Positions 1-6,033 are shown, numbered from the stretch's first letter. The stretch: 6,472 nucleotides of DNA from Bacillota bacterium (GCA_023399355.1 JAEWQC010000078.1:1-6472); one strand, 5' to 3'. Numbers and translations: made by a program. Notes: generated by a model not told the origin, from the letters alone.

Positions 1-678
1 ACGCGTTTGTGGATTACAAACAGCAATGTAAATAATATAAACAATCTGGATAAGCTGAAAGATCTGGAATACCTAAATTTAAGTTTTAATAATATATCAG
101 ATATTAGTGTATTAGCGAATAATACAAAATTAAAATGGTTAAGCTTAAACGATAATAGAATATCAGATTTAAGCTCCATAAGTAGTTTGAAAAATTTAGC
201 TAACTTAAATCTAAGTGGAAATGAATTATTAAAACTAAATAATATAGGGAATTTAACCAATCTGACAACATTACTACTGGGGAAAAATAAAATATCTGAT
301 ATTTCTGAGTTGAAAAAGTTGAAAAAACTAAGCATACTTGGTCTGGGGGAAAATAACATTGAAGAAGTAAATGATATTTCAGCATTAACCACCCTGTCTA
401 CATTGGGATTGAGCTATAATAAGATATCAGATATATCACAACTAAAGAATTTGACTAACTTGACGGAATTGTCTGTAAATAACAATAATATAAACGATAT
501 AACAATGTTTAATCTCAATAAAATAAAAACTTTTTATGCAGAAGGAAACCCCCTCGATAATGATTCCCAGATTATATTAGAAAAGTTTAAAAAAGATAAA
601 GCGGTAAGAGATAAAGCAGAATCGGAATTATCTCCTGCTATGAAATTACGAAAACAGTTATTTGATAATGAACAATAA
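1..678 (+). CDS. Leucine-rich repeat protein, internalin-like, 5' end outside window
   Basis: The reading frame is open from the first base, so the gene begins upstream; the TTG at 7 is not supported as a start because it has no ribosome binding site and lies inside a repeat unit. Counting from that TTG, residues 20-172 form seven consecutive repeats of about 22 residues with the pattern LxxLxLxxNxIxDIxxLxxL, typical of internalin/SDS22-type LRRs. A partial repeat precedes them and a capping partial repeat (to about residue 185) follows. The last 40 residues are highly charged (Lys, Asp, Glu) and end without an LPXTG motif, a membrane segment or a choline/SLH-binding domain. LRR proteins of this kind bind other proteins; the partner cannot be told. 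Location is unknown because the N-terminus is missing. It has no visible link to the downstream genes, from which a GC-rich repeat block separates it. The LRR assignment is secure; the role is not. Confidence 0.9.
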   Translation, partial: TRLWITNSNVNNINNLDKLKDLEYLNLSFNNISDISVLANNTKLKWLSLNDNRISDLSSISSLKNLANLNLSGNELLKLNNIGNLTNLTTLLLGKNKISDISELKKLKKLSILGLGENNIEEVNDISALTTLSTLGLSYNKISDISQLKNLTNLTELSVNNNNINDITMFNLNKIKTFYAEGNPLDNDSQIILEKFKKDKAVRDKAESELSPAMKLRKQLFDNEQ

Positions 679-715
679 AAATAGGAATACAGTAAAGTAG
701 CAGTAATGAGTTTTG

Positions 716-920
716 CCCCCGCTGCCTTCCTCCGCAGTGCCCGTCGCATGCGGGCAGGCGCAGGAACCGCCCATCCAGGCTGGCATCCTGACAAACTGGA
801 ATGATGCAGCCTGCTGGGCTGGTTCCCCTGCGCCAGTGGCAAGTGAGCGAGCCGGAAGCATTCCAGCAGCATTGAATTTCGTCCCCTATGACCTTTTATT
901 GAAAATCATCCCGTAAAAAT
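716..920 (-). repeat. GC-rich composite repeat, left copy, module B (inverted)
   Basis: Read on the minus strand, this segment starts with ATTTTTACGGGATGATTTTC and ends with GGCAGCGGGGG. The same start (ATTTTACGG) and end (GCAGCGGGG) bound the two modules at 4041-4269 and 4304-4563 on the plus strand. Shared internal tracts include a GGGGACGAAATTCAATGC-like element, CTCGCTCACTTGCC, AACCAGCCC followed by GCATCAT, and CCTGCGCCTGCC. It is clearly richer in G and C than the adjacent LRR gene. Short ORFs cross it on both strands, but their frames are not kept between copies, so I treat it as non-coding repeat DNA. The family is not one I can name. Confidence 0.8.
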
Positions 921-1296
921 CTTTATTGGTCGTGGCTGCGCTGCAGGTGAACCGCAGTAAGCCATCGCCAGCCTGCAACCTCGGGAACCTGAATGTTGCA
1001 GATGATCCGGCTTTGCACGATTCGCAGGAACAGCGTAGGGGATGCCTGAATGTCCCGATGAACCTGTCCCGGATTGGTATCCACGGCTGGCATGATGTGC
1101 AACCTGGATTCCATGTTGCCGTCCACGCCCTTGGTTCCTTCCACCGCCGAACGTAAACCGGCTTACTTTGTGCCGTTTACGGTTTCGGCTGCTGGCTTTT
1201 GCAGTTTCGATAGCAGCGCTGCTTTTACCGGCAAGCGCTTCGCCTGCTTGGGCCGGGAATAATCCTAAAATTGCCCCTTTTGATATGAAAACAGAG
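921..1296 (-). repeat. GC-rich composite repeat, left copy, module A (inverted)
   Basis: The reverse complement of this segment aligns along its length with 3658-4040. It begins with TCTGTTTTCATATCAAAAGG (right copy: a closely similar run with a GGGGCAATTTT core), continues through a 29-base hairpin identical in both copies, then GCTATCGAAACTGCAAAAGC, GGAAGGAACCAA, a GGACATTC-GGCATCCCCT tract and GGCGATGGCTT. Indels between the copies shift the reading frame and then restore it, which argues against coding. On the minus strand module A precedes module B (716-920) directly, the same order as in the right copy. The 5' end of the element faces the ATPase cassette. Confidence 0.8.
1228..1256 (-). 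other. Conserved 29-base hairpin in left module A
   Basis: The 29 bases are a near-palindrome: terminal CCGG arms pair with each other and inner CAAGC pairs with GCTTG, with a two-base bulge on one side and a GC-rich loop. The identical 29 bases occur at 3697-3725 in the opposite orientation. Perfect conservation inside otherwise diverged copies suggests selection for the structure or its use as a recognition site. It lacks a downstream T-tract, so it is not a standard terminator. Confidence 0.6.
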
Positions 1297-1335
1297 AAAA
1301 ACAAATGAATACATGCTGTACTTTCTTGCCGAAAA

Positions 1336-1364
1336 CTAATAATCTAACAACCGTTAATGGTCAA
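1336..1364 (-). promoter_or_regulatory. Candidate leftward promoter reading into the left repeat block
   Basis: On the minus strand TTGACC (1359-1364) is followed after exactly 17 bases by TATTAG (1336-1341), matching sigma-A boxes at 5/6 and 4/6 positions. Transcription would start near 1328 and run through modules A then B of the left block towards the LRR gene. AT-rich DNA often gives such matches by chance, so this is a weak call. It is recorded because it would make the repeat a transcribed RNA. Confidence 0.3.
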
Positions 1365-1383
1365 GAAATACTATTGTTTCAGC

Positions 1384-1400
1384 ATTACTTCTATAGTAAT
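1384..1400. repeat. Small inverted repeat in ATPase upstream region
   Basis: ATTACT (1384-1389) and AGTAAT (1395-1400) form a perfect 6-bp inverted repeat around a 5-base spacer. It lies in the AT-rich stretch between the left repeat block and the ATPase gene. With so few G or C pairs it may be chance or a weak protein-binding site. Confidence 0.3.
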
Positions 1401-1454
1401 ATTTATAGTTCAAATAATGTTATACTTCTATTACATTATTTATAAAATTTTGGT

Positions 1455-1472
1455 ATGATATACACATATCAT
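1455..1472. promoter_or_regulatory. 18-base palindrome, possible operator
   Basis: ATGATATACACATATCAT has perfect 7-bp arms (ATGATAT/ATATCAT) around the 4-base spacer ACAC. It sits about 50 bases upstream of the likely -35 box of the ATPase gene, a position suited to a dimeric regulator or activator. No regulator gene lies in the window and I do not recognise the motif as a known operator. The AT-rich context makes chance occurrence possible. Confidence 0.35.
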
Positions 1473-1520
1473 GTTGGATAGGTTATAGCATTGTTGTATG
1501 CGGCCTTAACATTCGCATCC

Positions 1521-1549
1521 TAGTCAAAATTAATATACTGACATATAAT
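1521..1549 (+). promoter_or_regulatory. Likely sigma-A promoter of the ATPase/DUF4276 operon
   Basis: TAGTCA (1521-1526, 4/6 match to TTGACA) is separated by 17 bases from a perfect TATAAT (1544-1549). Transcription would begin near 1556, giving a leader of about 30 bases before the ATPase start. The match to a housekeeping promoter and its placement directly upstream of a good ribosome binding site support it. Confidence 0.6.
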
Positions 1550-1575
1550 ATAAGTAAAATTGCAGAATTTGAAAT

Positions 1576-1580
1576 GAGGG
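1576..1580 (+). promoter_or_regulatory. Ribosome binding site of the ATPase gene
   Basis: GAGGG ends 6 bases before ATG 1587 and fixes that codon as the start. The in-frame ATG four codons later (MAKTM) is less well spaced. Confidence 0.7.
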
Positions 1581-1586
1581 AACAAA

Positions 1587-2720
1587 ATGGCAAAAACCAT
1601 GAAACTTAAGTCGATACAGATATCGGGATATAAATCATATGGAGATAGGCCTAAAACAAAAATAGATTTTAAAGATATAAATGTAATTATCGGTGCAAAT
1701 GGTGCAGGAAAAAGCAATCTCATTTCTTTCTTTGATATGGTAGCATTTATGACGACAGGAGCATTTCAAGAATATGTAGGAAAGCAAGGGCAGGCACAAT
1801 CATTGCTATATTTTGGCGCTAAAGTAACTGATTCTATACAGGCAAAAATTGTATTTGAAAATGATGATAACATTGATACATATGAATTTAAACTAATTTA
1901 TGCTCTGAATGATAAATTAGTATTTGCCGGGGAGAAACTATCTTGGCATGCAAAAAGCAAATCAACTCCAAGAGAACTTGTTTTTCCAGCCGGAAATTTA
2001 GAATCTGTGCTTTCGGATAAAGAGCAAAAAGACATGATGGTGACCATCATTAGAAACATTATGAACAATTGCAGGGTATTCCATTTCAATGATACCTCAA
2101 GTTCCGCACGTATGCGACAACAAGGATATATTGATGATAACGGTTACTTAAAAGCAGATGCGGGAAATCTTGCAGCTTTTTTATATCGCTTAAAAGAAGA
2201 TAAAAAATTAAACAAGTATTATGAGCTTATTCTTAAATATTCAAAGGCAGCCTTGCCCCAACTTGATGATTTGGTGTTAGTACCTGACTTTAGAAATGAA
2301 AACAATATTAAGCTGAATTGGAAGACACAAAATTCGGATGAGTTGTTTGGTCCACATCAGCTTTCAGATGGCTCACTACGGTTTATTGCTCTTGCTACAG
2401 TTCTTTTGCAGCCACCAGAAACAAGACCTTCTGTTATCATTCTGGATGAACCAGAAATTGGGCTTCATCCTCATGCCGTATCCCTACTTGCAAAAATGAT
2501 CAAGTCGGTTGGCTCCGAAAAACAAATTATTATTTCTACTCAGTCCTCCAGCCTTCTGGACGAATTCGGATGTGACGATGTTATTATAGCTGAATTTGAC
2601 CGAAATAGAAATTCCAGTACGTTAAAAAGGGTATCTGAAGAATCATTGAAAGACTGGCTGGTTGATTACACATTGTCAGATCTCTGGAGTAAGAACATAA
2701 TTGGAGGACTACCGCTATGA
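1587..2720 (+). CDS. AAA family ATPase (RecF/OLD-like, AAA_21 type), putative defence ATPase
   Basis: The 377-residue product is a complete ABC/SMC-class ATPase related to RecF and OLD. Walker A is GANGAGKS at residues 36-43, after an N-terminal strand segment (ISGYKSYGD) typical of RecF-like proteins. The ABC signature is LSDGS at 259-263, Walker B is VIILDEP at 283-289 with catalytic Glu288, followed by the D-loop region EIGLHP. The switch segment IIISTQSSSLLDEF (314-327) carries Gln in place of the ABC-transporter His, as usual in AAA_21/RecF relatives. Residues 45-250 are the variable insertion. No membrane segments are seen, so it is cytosolic. Its stop overlaps the start of the DUF4276 gene by 4 bases (ATGA), indicating one operon with translational coupling. 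Proteins of this class associate with TOPRIM partners in OLD, Gabija and PARIS phage-defence systems; the defence role here is inferred from the pairing. Fold and motifs are certain. Confidence 0.9.
   Translation: MAKTMKLKSIQISGYKSYGDRPKTKIDFKDINVIIGANGAGKSNLISFFDMVAFMTTGAFQEYVGKQGQAQSLLYFGAKVTDSIQAKIVFENDDNIDTYEFKLIYALNDKLVFAGEKLSWHAKSKSTPRELVFPAGNLESVLSDKEQKDMMVTIIRNIMNNCRVFHFNDTSSSARMRQQGYIDDNGYLKADAGNLAAFLYRLKEDKKLNKYYELILKYSKAALPQLDDLVLVPDFRNENNIKLNWKTQNSDELFGPHQLSDGSLRFIALATVLLQPPETRPSVIILDEPEIGLHPHAVSLLAKMIKSVGSEKQIIISTQSSSLLDEFGCDDVIIAEFDRNRNSSTLKRVSEESLKDWLVDYTLSDLWSKNIIGGLPL
2701..2708 (+). promoter_or_regulatory. Ribosome binding site of the DUF4276 gene
   Basis: TTGGAGGA lies inside the last codons of the ATPase gene, 8 bases before ATG 2717. 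The strong site plus the ATGA stop/start overlap makes 2717 the start and suggests near-stoichiometric expression of the two proteins. Confidence 0.7.
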
Positions 2721-3424
2721 TAAGGGTCAACGTTGTCGCGGAAGGCCAATCAGAAATGTATTTTGTACAAAAAATGTTAAGCGTATATCCATTCTCGATA
2801 ATGAAAAATATCGAAATGTATTCCAGAGCTGTATTGACCAGTAAAGATCAAAAAACCGGATATGAATATCGTGGAGGGCTAAAAGACTATAAAAAGCCTA
2901 AACGTGATATAATCCAATGGCTTAAAGAATCACCGAATACATATGTTACGACTATGTTTGACCTATACCGTTTGCCAAATGAATTCCCAGGTTACCAAGA
3001 GGCTATGGTTCAACAAAATCACTATGAGAGTGTTTCTATTCTTGAGCGTGAACTGAAAAAGGATATATTGCTTGAGTTACCCAATATAAATCCTAATCGG
3101 TTTATACCATACATACAGTTACATGAATTTGAAGCCCTCTTTTTTGTAGAATTAAATAAGTTGAAAATTTTCTATTTAGGTGAAGGTAATCATTCAAAAA
3201 TTGATCAATTAATTCATGATGTTGAAGGAATGAATCCGGAATTAATCAACCATGGAGCTAATACAGCGCCTTCAAAGCGTCTTAAAAATACAATCCCTTA
3301 TGCAAAAGGCGATGATGCTGTACTTGTCTTACAGGAAATCGGCATTACGGCAATGCTAAATACATGTCAACATTTTTCAGCATGGGTTAATCAATTACTA
3401 AACTTAAGTGAACTCAGGGATTGA
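2717..3424 (+). CDS. DUF4276 family protein (TOPRIM-like partner of the ATPase)
   Basis: The 235-residue product shows the hallmarks of DUF4276: VVAEGQSE at residues 7-14 (acidic residues Glu9 and Glu14 after the first strand), TTMFDLYRLP at 78-87 (Asp82), PYIQLHEFEAL at 131-141, APSKRL at 184-189, and a C-terminal CQHFSAW near 217-223. It has about the usual family length, so it is probably intact. The fold is regarded as related to TOPRIM, in which the first Glu and later Asp bind metal for nucleic-acid cleavage; a canonical second Asp of DxD is not seen (Asp82-Leu-Tyr84). DUF4276 genes commonly sit next to AAA_21 ATPases, as here. By analogy with PARIS (ATPase plus DUF4435 TOPRIM) and OLD nucleases it could be the effector nuclease released or controlled by the ATPase. 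The family call is strong; the activity is inferred. Confidence 0.85.
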   Translation: MIRVNVVAEGQSEMYFVQKMLSVYPFSIMKNIEMYSRAVLTSKDQKTGYEYRGGLKDYKKPKRDIIQWLKESPNTYVTTMFDLYRLPNEFPGYQEAMVQQNHYESVSILERELKKDILLELPNINPNRFIPYIQLHEFEALFFVELNKLKIFYLGEGNHSKIDQLIHDVEGMNPELINHGANTAPSKRLKNTIPYAKGDDAVLVLQEIGITAMLNTCQHFSAWVNQLLNLSELRD

Positions 3425-3657
3425 CAGGATAATTATAGATTATGCATGGTTAACATCACTACTGCATTTTCATCTATGCTTCTGTTTGAATAAATATGTA
3501 ATTAATTACCATTTGGTTTTTAGATCGCTCATTGATGTTTCAATGTATCCACAATCTCTAAAAAATGAAGAATTATTCGCACAATTTTTATATTTGATTA
3601 GGTTTTCTAATCAGTCACGTCACGCCACTCCACAGCAATACACTATTATATGGCTTT
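3425..3657. other. Gene-free AT-rich stretch between DUF4276 and right repeat block
   Basis: I see no credible gene here. A short frame crossing it overlaps the DUF4276 3' end and runs into the repeat. It contains a 12-base palindrome GTAATTAATTAC (3498-3509) and a perfect 7-bp stem TGATTAG/CTAATCA around a 5-base loop (3595-3613). The latter lacks a T-tract on either side and so is not a standard terminator. No clear rho-independent terminator for the operon is visible. Confidence 0.5.
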
Positions 3658-4040
3658 TCTGTTTTCAATATCGAAAGGGGCAATTTTTTTGGATTTCCGG
3701 CCCAAGCAGGCGAAGCGCTTGCCGGTAAAGCAGAGCACTGCTATCGAAACTGCAAAAGCCGCAGCCGGAACCGTAAACGGCACACGAAGTGGCCGGTTAC
3801 AGGTTCGGCAGGGCGGAAGGAACCAAAGGGCGTGGGCCGGCGGCATGAATCCAGTTGCTACGATCATGCCTGCCGTAGGTTGCCAGTCCGGAACACTGGA
3901 TCATCAGGACATTCCGGCATCCCCTGCGCTGTAACGGCGAACCGGTAAGCCCGAGCCCAGCCGCAACATTCAGGAATCAGGGCTGCAGCCTGGCGATGGC
4001 TTGCGACAATTCGCCTGCAGCGCGGGCACGCCAAACTGAG
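3658..4040 (+). repeat. GC-rich composite repeat, right copy, module A
   Basis: This segment aligns with the reverse complement of 921-1296 throughout, from the TCTGTTTTC start and the AAAGGGGCAATTTT tract to the GGCGATGGCTT and CGCCTGCAGCG region near its end. Compared with the left copy it has substitutions and small indels, so the copies are diverged relatives rather than a recent duplication. GC content jumps sharply relative to the AT-rich DUF4276 side, marking the boundary. The 5' end of the element faces the cassette, as on the left, making the two blocks an inverted pair. Confidence 0.8.
3697..3725 (+). other. Conserved 29-base hairpin in right module A
   Basis: This is the exact counterpart of the hairpin at 1228-1256, identical over 29 bases in opposite orientation. 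CCGG ends and CAAGC/GCTTG inner arms can pair. It lies about 40 bases from the 5' edge of the element in both copies. Confidence 0.6.
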
Positions 4041-4269
4041 ATTTTACGGAAGATTTGAATAAACGGGCCACAGGGGGATGAATTTCAATACCTCTGGAAT
4101 ACTCCTGTCTCGCTAACTTGCCACTTCCCGCGCAAGTGAACCAGCCCGGCAGGCAGCATCATCCGGCTTGCCGGGATGCTGGCCTGGATGGGCGGTTCCT
4201 GCGCCTGCCACTACAAAGCCTGCTACCCACAGGAACACGAGGGCTCGCTGCTATCGAATGCAGCGGGGG
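4041..4269 (+). repeat. GC-rich composite repeat, right copy, module B1
   Basis: The module begins with ATTTTACGG and ends with GCAGCGGGGG. It shares with the left module B the tracts GAATTTCAATAC, CTCGCTAACTTGCC, AACCAGCCCGGCAGG, GCATCAT, and GCCTGGATGGGCGGTTCCTG. A region near its end (about 4207-4258) is extended and different from the left copy. It follows module A directly, as on the left. Confidence 0.75.
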
Positions 4270-4303
4270 TTTTTAAGGGGGAGGGGAAAGGTTTTTTTGC
4301 TTG

Positions 4304-4563
4304 ATTTTACGGAACGTTTTTCAATAAAGAGTTCAGGGGACGAATTTCAATACTTTGCGAATACTCCCCGCTCGCTCACTTGCCGCTACCGGCGCAGGGA
4401 AACCAACCCGGCAAGCTGCATCATTCAAGTTTTGTAAGGATGCATTCCGGGATGGAGACCCCTGCGCCTGCCCGCTCACAAAGACGCTCGCCGGAGCAGC
4501 CTGTGCCGGAACAGGATCACAGGGGCACGGATGCGACGGACACTACAGAGGAATGCAGCGGGG
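4304..4563 (+). repeat. GC-rich composite repeat, right copy, module B2 (tandem)
   Basis: This is a second B module in direct orientation after B1, again starting ATTTTACGG and ending GCAGCGGGG. Between the two lies a 34-base purine-rich linker. Its tail (GGATGCGACGGACACTAC then AGAGGAATGCAGCGGGG) matches the left module B (GCATGCGACGGGCACTGC then GGAGGAAGGCAGCGGGGG) better than B1 does. B2 may therefore be the original end, and B1 may be the extra or rearranged module. Confidence 0.75.
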
Positions 4564-4568
4564 ATAAC

Positions 4569-4602
4569 AAAAAAGAGGCCGGATTAACTCCAAAACCTCT
4601 TT
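4569..4602 (-). terminator. Rho-independent terminator of the minus-strand toxin/immunity genes
   Basis: AAAGAGG (4572-4578) pairs perfectly with CCTCTTT (4596-4602) around a 17-base loop that can itself form a short GGA/TCC pairing. On the minus strand the stem is followed by a run of six T (4569-4574), and it lies about 65 bases past the stop of the zinc-ribbon gene. It separates that transcription unit from the repeat block. Confidence 0.75.
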
Positions 4603-4667
4603 AATCTGCTAGCTTTTAATATTCTGGACAGCAGAACACAAATCAAACATGTATTATAGATAATATC

Positions 4668-4916
4668 CTATTTTTTCATGATATAGTTTTCCCAACCTAT
4701 AGATTGTATATCTTCTAAACTTGGTTCGACTATCTTTCCATATTTTTGCCTACTACCATTCTTATTCTGCTTTGCATCTTCTGGATTTTCCCATTCAGCC
4801 TCACATTCATCACAACAAATAAACATTTTTCCAGAATCCTCTTCTTTAACAATTTCTAAATACCCCTGTTTACATATCAAACACGACCCGATTTTATACT
4901 GATATTCATAATTCAT
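4668..4916 (-). CDS. Small zinc-ribbon-like protein, probable immunity protein of the adjacent toxin
   Basis: The 82-residue product contains Cys12-x2-Cys15 and, after 19 residues, Cys35-x2-Cys38 (with an extra Cys34), the pattern of a small zinc ribbon. The second knuckle is followed by an aromatic/acidic stretch (EAEWENPED), and the tail is charged and soluble, with no signal peptide or membrane segment. ATG 4916 is preceded by AGGAGT (4925-4930) at 8-base spacing. The gene starts 13 bases after the stop of the toxin-like gene on the same strand and is followed by the terminator, so the two are one operon. Small genes directly 3' of a polymorphic toxin usually encode its immunity protein, so that role is inferred from position and size. 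I do not recognise a named family, and a regulatory role remains possible. Confidence 0.75.
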   Translation of the reverse strand: MNYEYQYKIGSCLICKQGYLEIVKEEDSGKMFICCDECEAEWENPEDAKQNKNGSRQKYGKIVEPSLEDIQSIGWENYIMKK

Positions 4917-4924
4917 ACTTCTTC

Positions 4925-4930
4925 ACTCCT
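4925..4930 (-). promoter_or_regulatory. Ribosome binding site of the zinc-ribbon gene
   Basis: AGGAGT on the minus strand touches the last base of the toxin stop codon (4930-4932) and lies 8 bases before ATG 4916. It contrasts with the lack of any such site in front of the toxin-like frame. Confidence 0.65.
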
Positions 4931-6033
4931 TATAAACCGTAGTTTCCAAATGATGGGAATGCTGCAATCAATTCATTTGTGTTTTTCTTTGTTACTATTG
5001 TGATATAGTCCATTCTCGTACCTGTATTCAAAAATCCACTTTCATATCCTGCATTTTGATAAGGAATGTTGTATATATAACCACCCATTCCATCATCAAT
5101 AGGTGTTACTGTGTTACGCAGATTCCAAGCATTATTCACTGCCGTTACTGGATTTTCATTGAAGACACCATGGGTTTGTCTATCGGGTCTCGGAACACTA
5201 TGCCTGTTGATGTGGTCAATTCTTGTTTCCCCCTTTTTGCTTACAATGGCATCCCAATCAAGGCTATTTGATATACCATCAGCAGCATCTATATCTACAA
5301 TGGCTTCCCCAGTTTCATCGGTCCTCTGAAATGCACCTCTTGAAGCTGCAGATTCCGCTTTCGCTGCATCTTCTGCAATTTCATCAATTTTGCTTACATT
5401 AGATACTTCCGACCTTTCAATTCTCACAACTAATCCATCTGGTGTGGCTACTTCATAGTGATCGTCAAACTTTGTTATTTTCTTTATACTTGCAAATAGT
5501 TCCTCAAGCTTTCCATTGACATTTCCAAGTATATTTTTAAGTTTGTTAATAGTTTCTACCGCTGCCTCTACCATTGATATTACGGTTGCTTTTGTTCTTA
5601 AGCCTTTGCTTATGTCGATTAACCAATCAAGCAGTTTCCCGGACATAATCACTGCCTTTAGTGCATCTGCTGCTAAAGCAATTCCCTTAGATATCAATAA
5701 TTCTATTAATATTGCCCCTACAATGTTTCCAACTATTTTTGCTATATCATTGTCCGTAGCCGTATATTGGAAATAATCAATTGCCTGCTGTACCTGTAAA
5801 GCAAGCTGTATTAGGTAAAAATAATCTTCCGCACTGTTAAGGTCAGCCACGTCGCTCAGTTTCTTAATACTTGCAATAGTTTCATCAAGATGTATCAATG
5901 CATTAACATTGCCTACTATGTCACCAATTGCACCTTGGAAAACACCTTGAACAAAGTTTGCAAGAATAGTTCCTGCGCTCGTATAATCAGTTTTGGGTTC
6001 AATGTATATGATTGATGAGCTACTGTTGCTCAT
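4930..6033 (-). CDS. Polymorphic-toxin-like protein with C-terminal candidate RNase domain; N-terminus probably lost
   Basis: The 367-residue frame has two parts. Residues 20-180 are helical with hydrophobic segments (about 22-46 and 97-122) rich in Gly/Ala/Ile, resembling the pre-toxin or translocation region of bacterial toxins. Residues 258-367 form a compact C-terminal domain with RIDHINRHSVPRP (His274, Arg277, His278), a HGVFNENPVTAVNNAW segment, and an ending ITIVTKKNTNELIAAFP. The final strand plus AFP is reminiscent of BECR-fold RNase toxins (EndoU, CdiA-CT and Ntox groups), with the histidines as candidate catalytic residues; I cannot name the family. The 82-residue gene 13 bases downstream fits an immunity partner. 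ATG 6033 has no ribosome binding site, and the same frame stays open back to a TGA at 6160-6162 with protein-like sequence. The true N-terminus is therefore probably in the remnant upstream, in another frame. Toxin architecture is likely; activity and functionality are uncertain. Confidence 0.7.
   Translation of the reverse strand: MSNSSSSIIYIEPKTDYTSAGTILANFVQGVFQGAIGDIVGNVNALIHLDETIASIKKLSDVADLNSAEDYFYLIQLALQVQQAIDYFQYTATDNDIAKIVGNIVGAILIELLISKGIALAADALKAVIMSGKLLDWLIDISKGLRTKATVISMVEAAVETINKLKNILGNVNGKLEELFASIKKITKFDDHYEVATPDGLVVRIERSEVSNVSKIDEIAEDAAKAESAASRGAFQRTDETGEAIVDIDAADGISNSLDWDAIVSKKGETRIDHINRHSVPRPDRQTHGVFNENPVTAVNNAWNLRNTVTPIDDGMGGYIYNIPYQNAGYESGFLNTGTRMDYITIVTKKNTNELIAAFPSFGNYGL

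Noticed and set aside
713..916. Short frames on both strands across module B (also 4168-4437, 4355-4567, 4380-4604)
   Set aside because: High GC removes stop codons by chance. The frames differ between copies and show no domain or start signal.
906..1304. 132-residue minus-strand frame in the left GC-rich block, and the related 94-residue frame at 3650-3934
   Set aside because: They share a start (ISKGAI) and an AIETAKA segment, but intervening indels shift the frame and restore it, and downstream residues diverge. The similarity is at the DNA level, and neither has a convincing ribosome binding site.
3595..3613. 7-bp hairpin as terminator of the ATPase/DUF4276 operon
   Set aside because: It has no T-tract after the stem on either strand and its stem is AT-rich.
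3408..3728. 106-residue plus-strand frame after DUF4276
   Set aside because: It overlaps the end of DUF4276, has no good ribosome binding site, and runs from AT-rich spacer into the repeat block with unlike composition.
716..4563. Insertion sequence or transposon with the GC-rich blocks as terminal inverted repeats
   Set aside because: No transposase or recombinase is encoded between or within the blocks, and the arms are diverged and modular, unlike IS ends. A non-autonomous element cannot be excluded.
4041..4563. CRISPR array or integron attC sites
   Set aside because: The repeats are more than 200 bp long, only two or three in number, and lack short direct repeats with spacers or the paired core sites of attC.
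5516..5776. 86-residue hydrophobic plus-strand frame antisense to the toxin gene (also 5056-5271, 5111-5329)
   Set aside because: These are antisense shadows of the toxin coding strand, with no ribosome binding site and no independent support.
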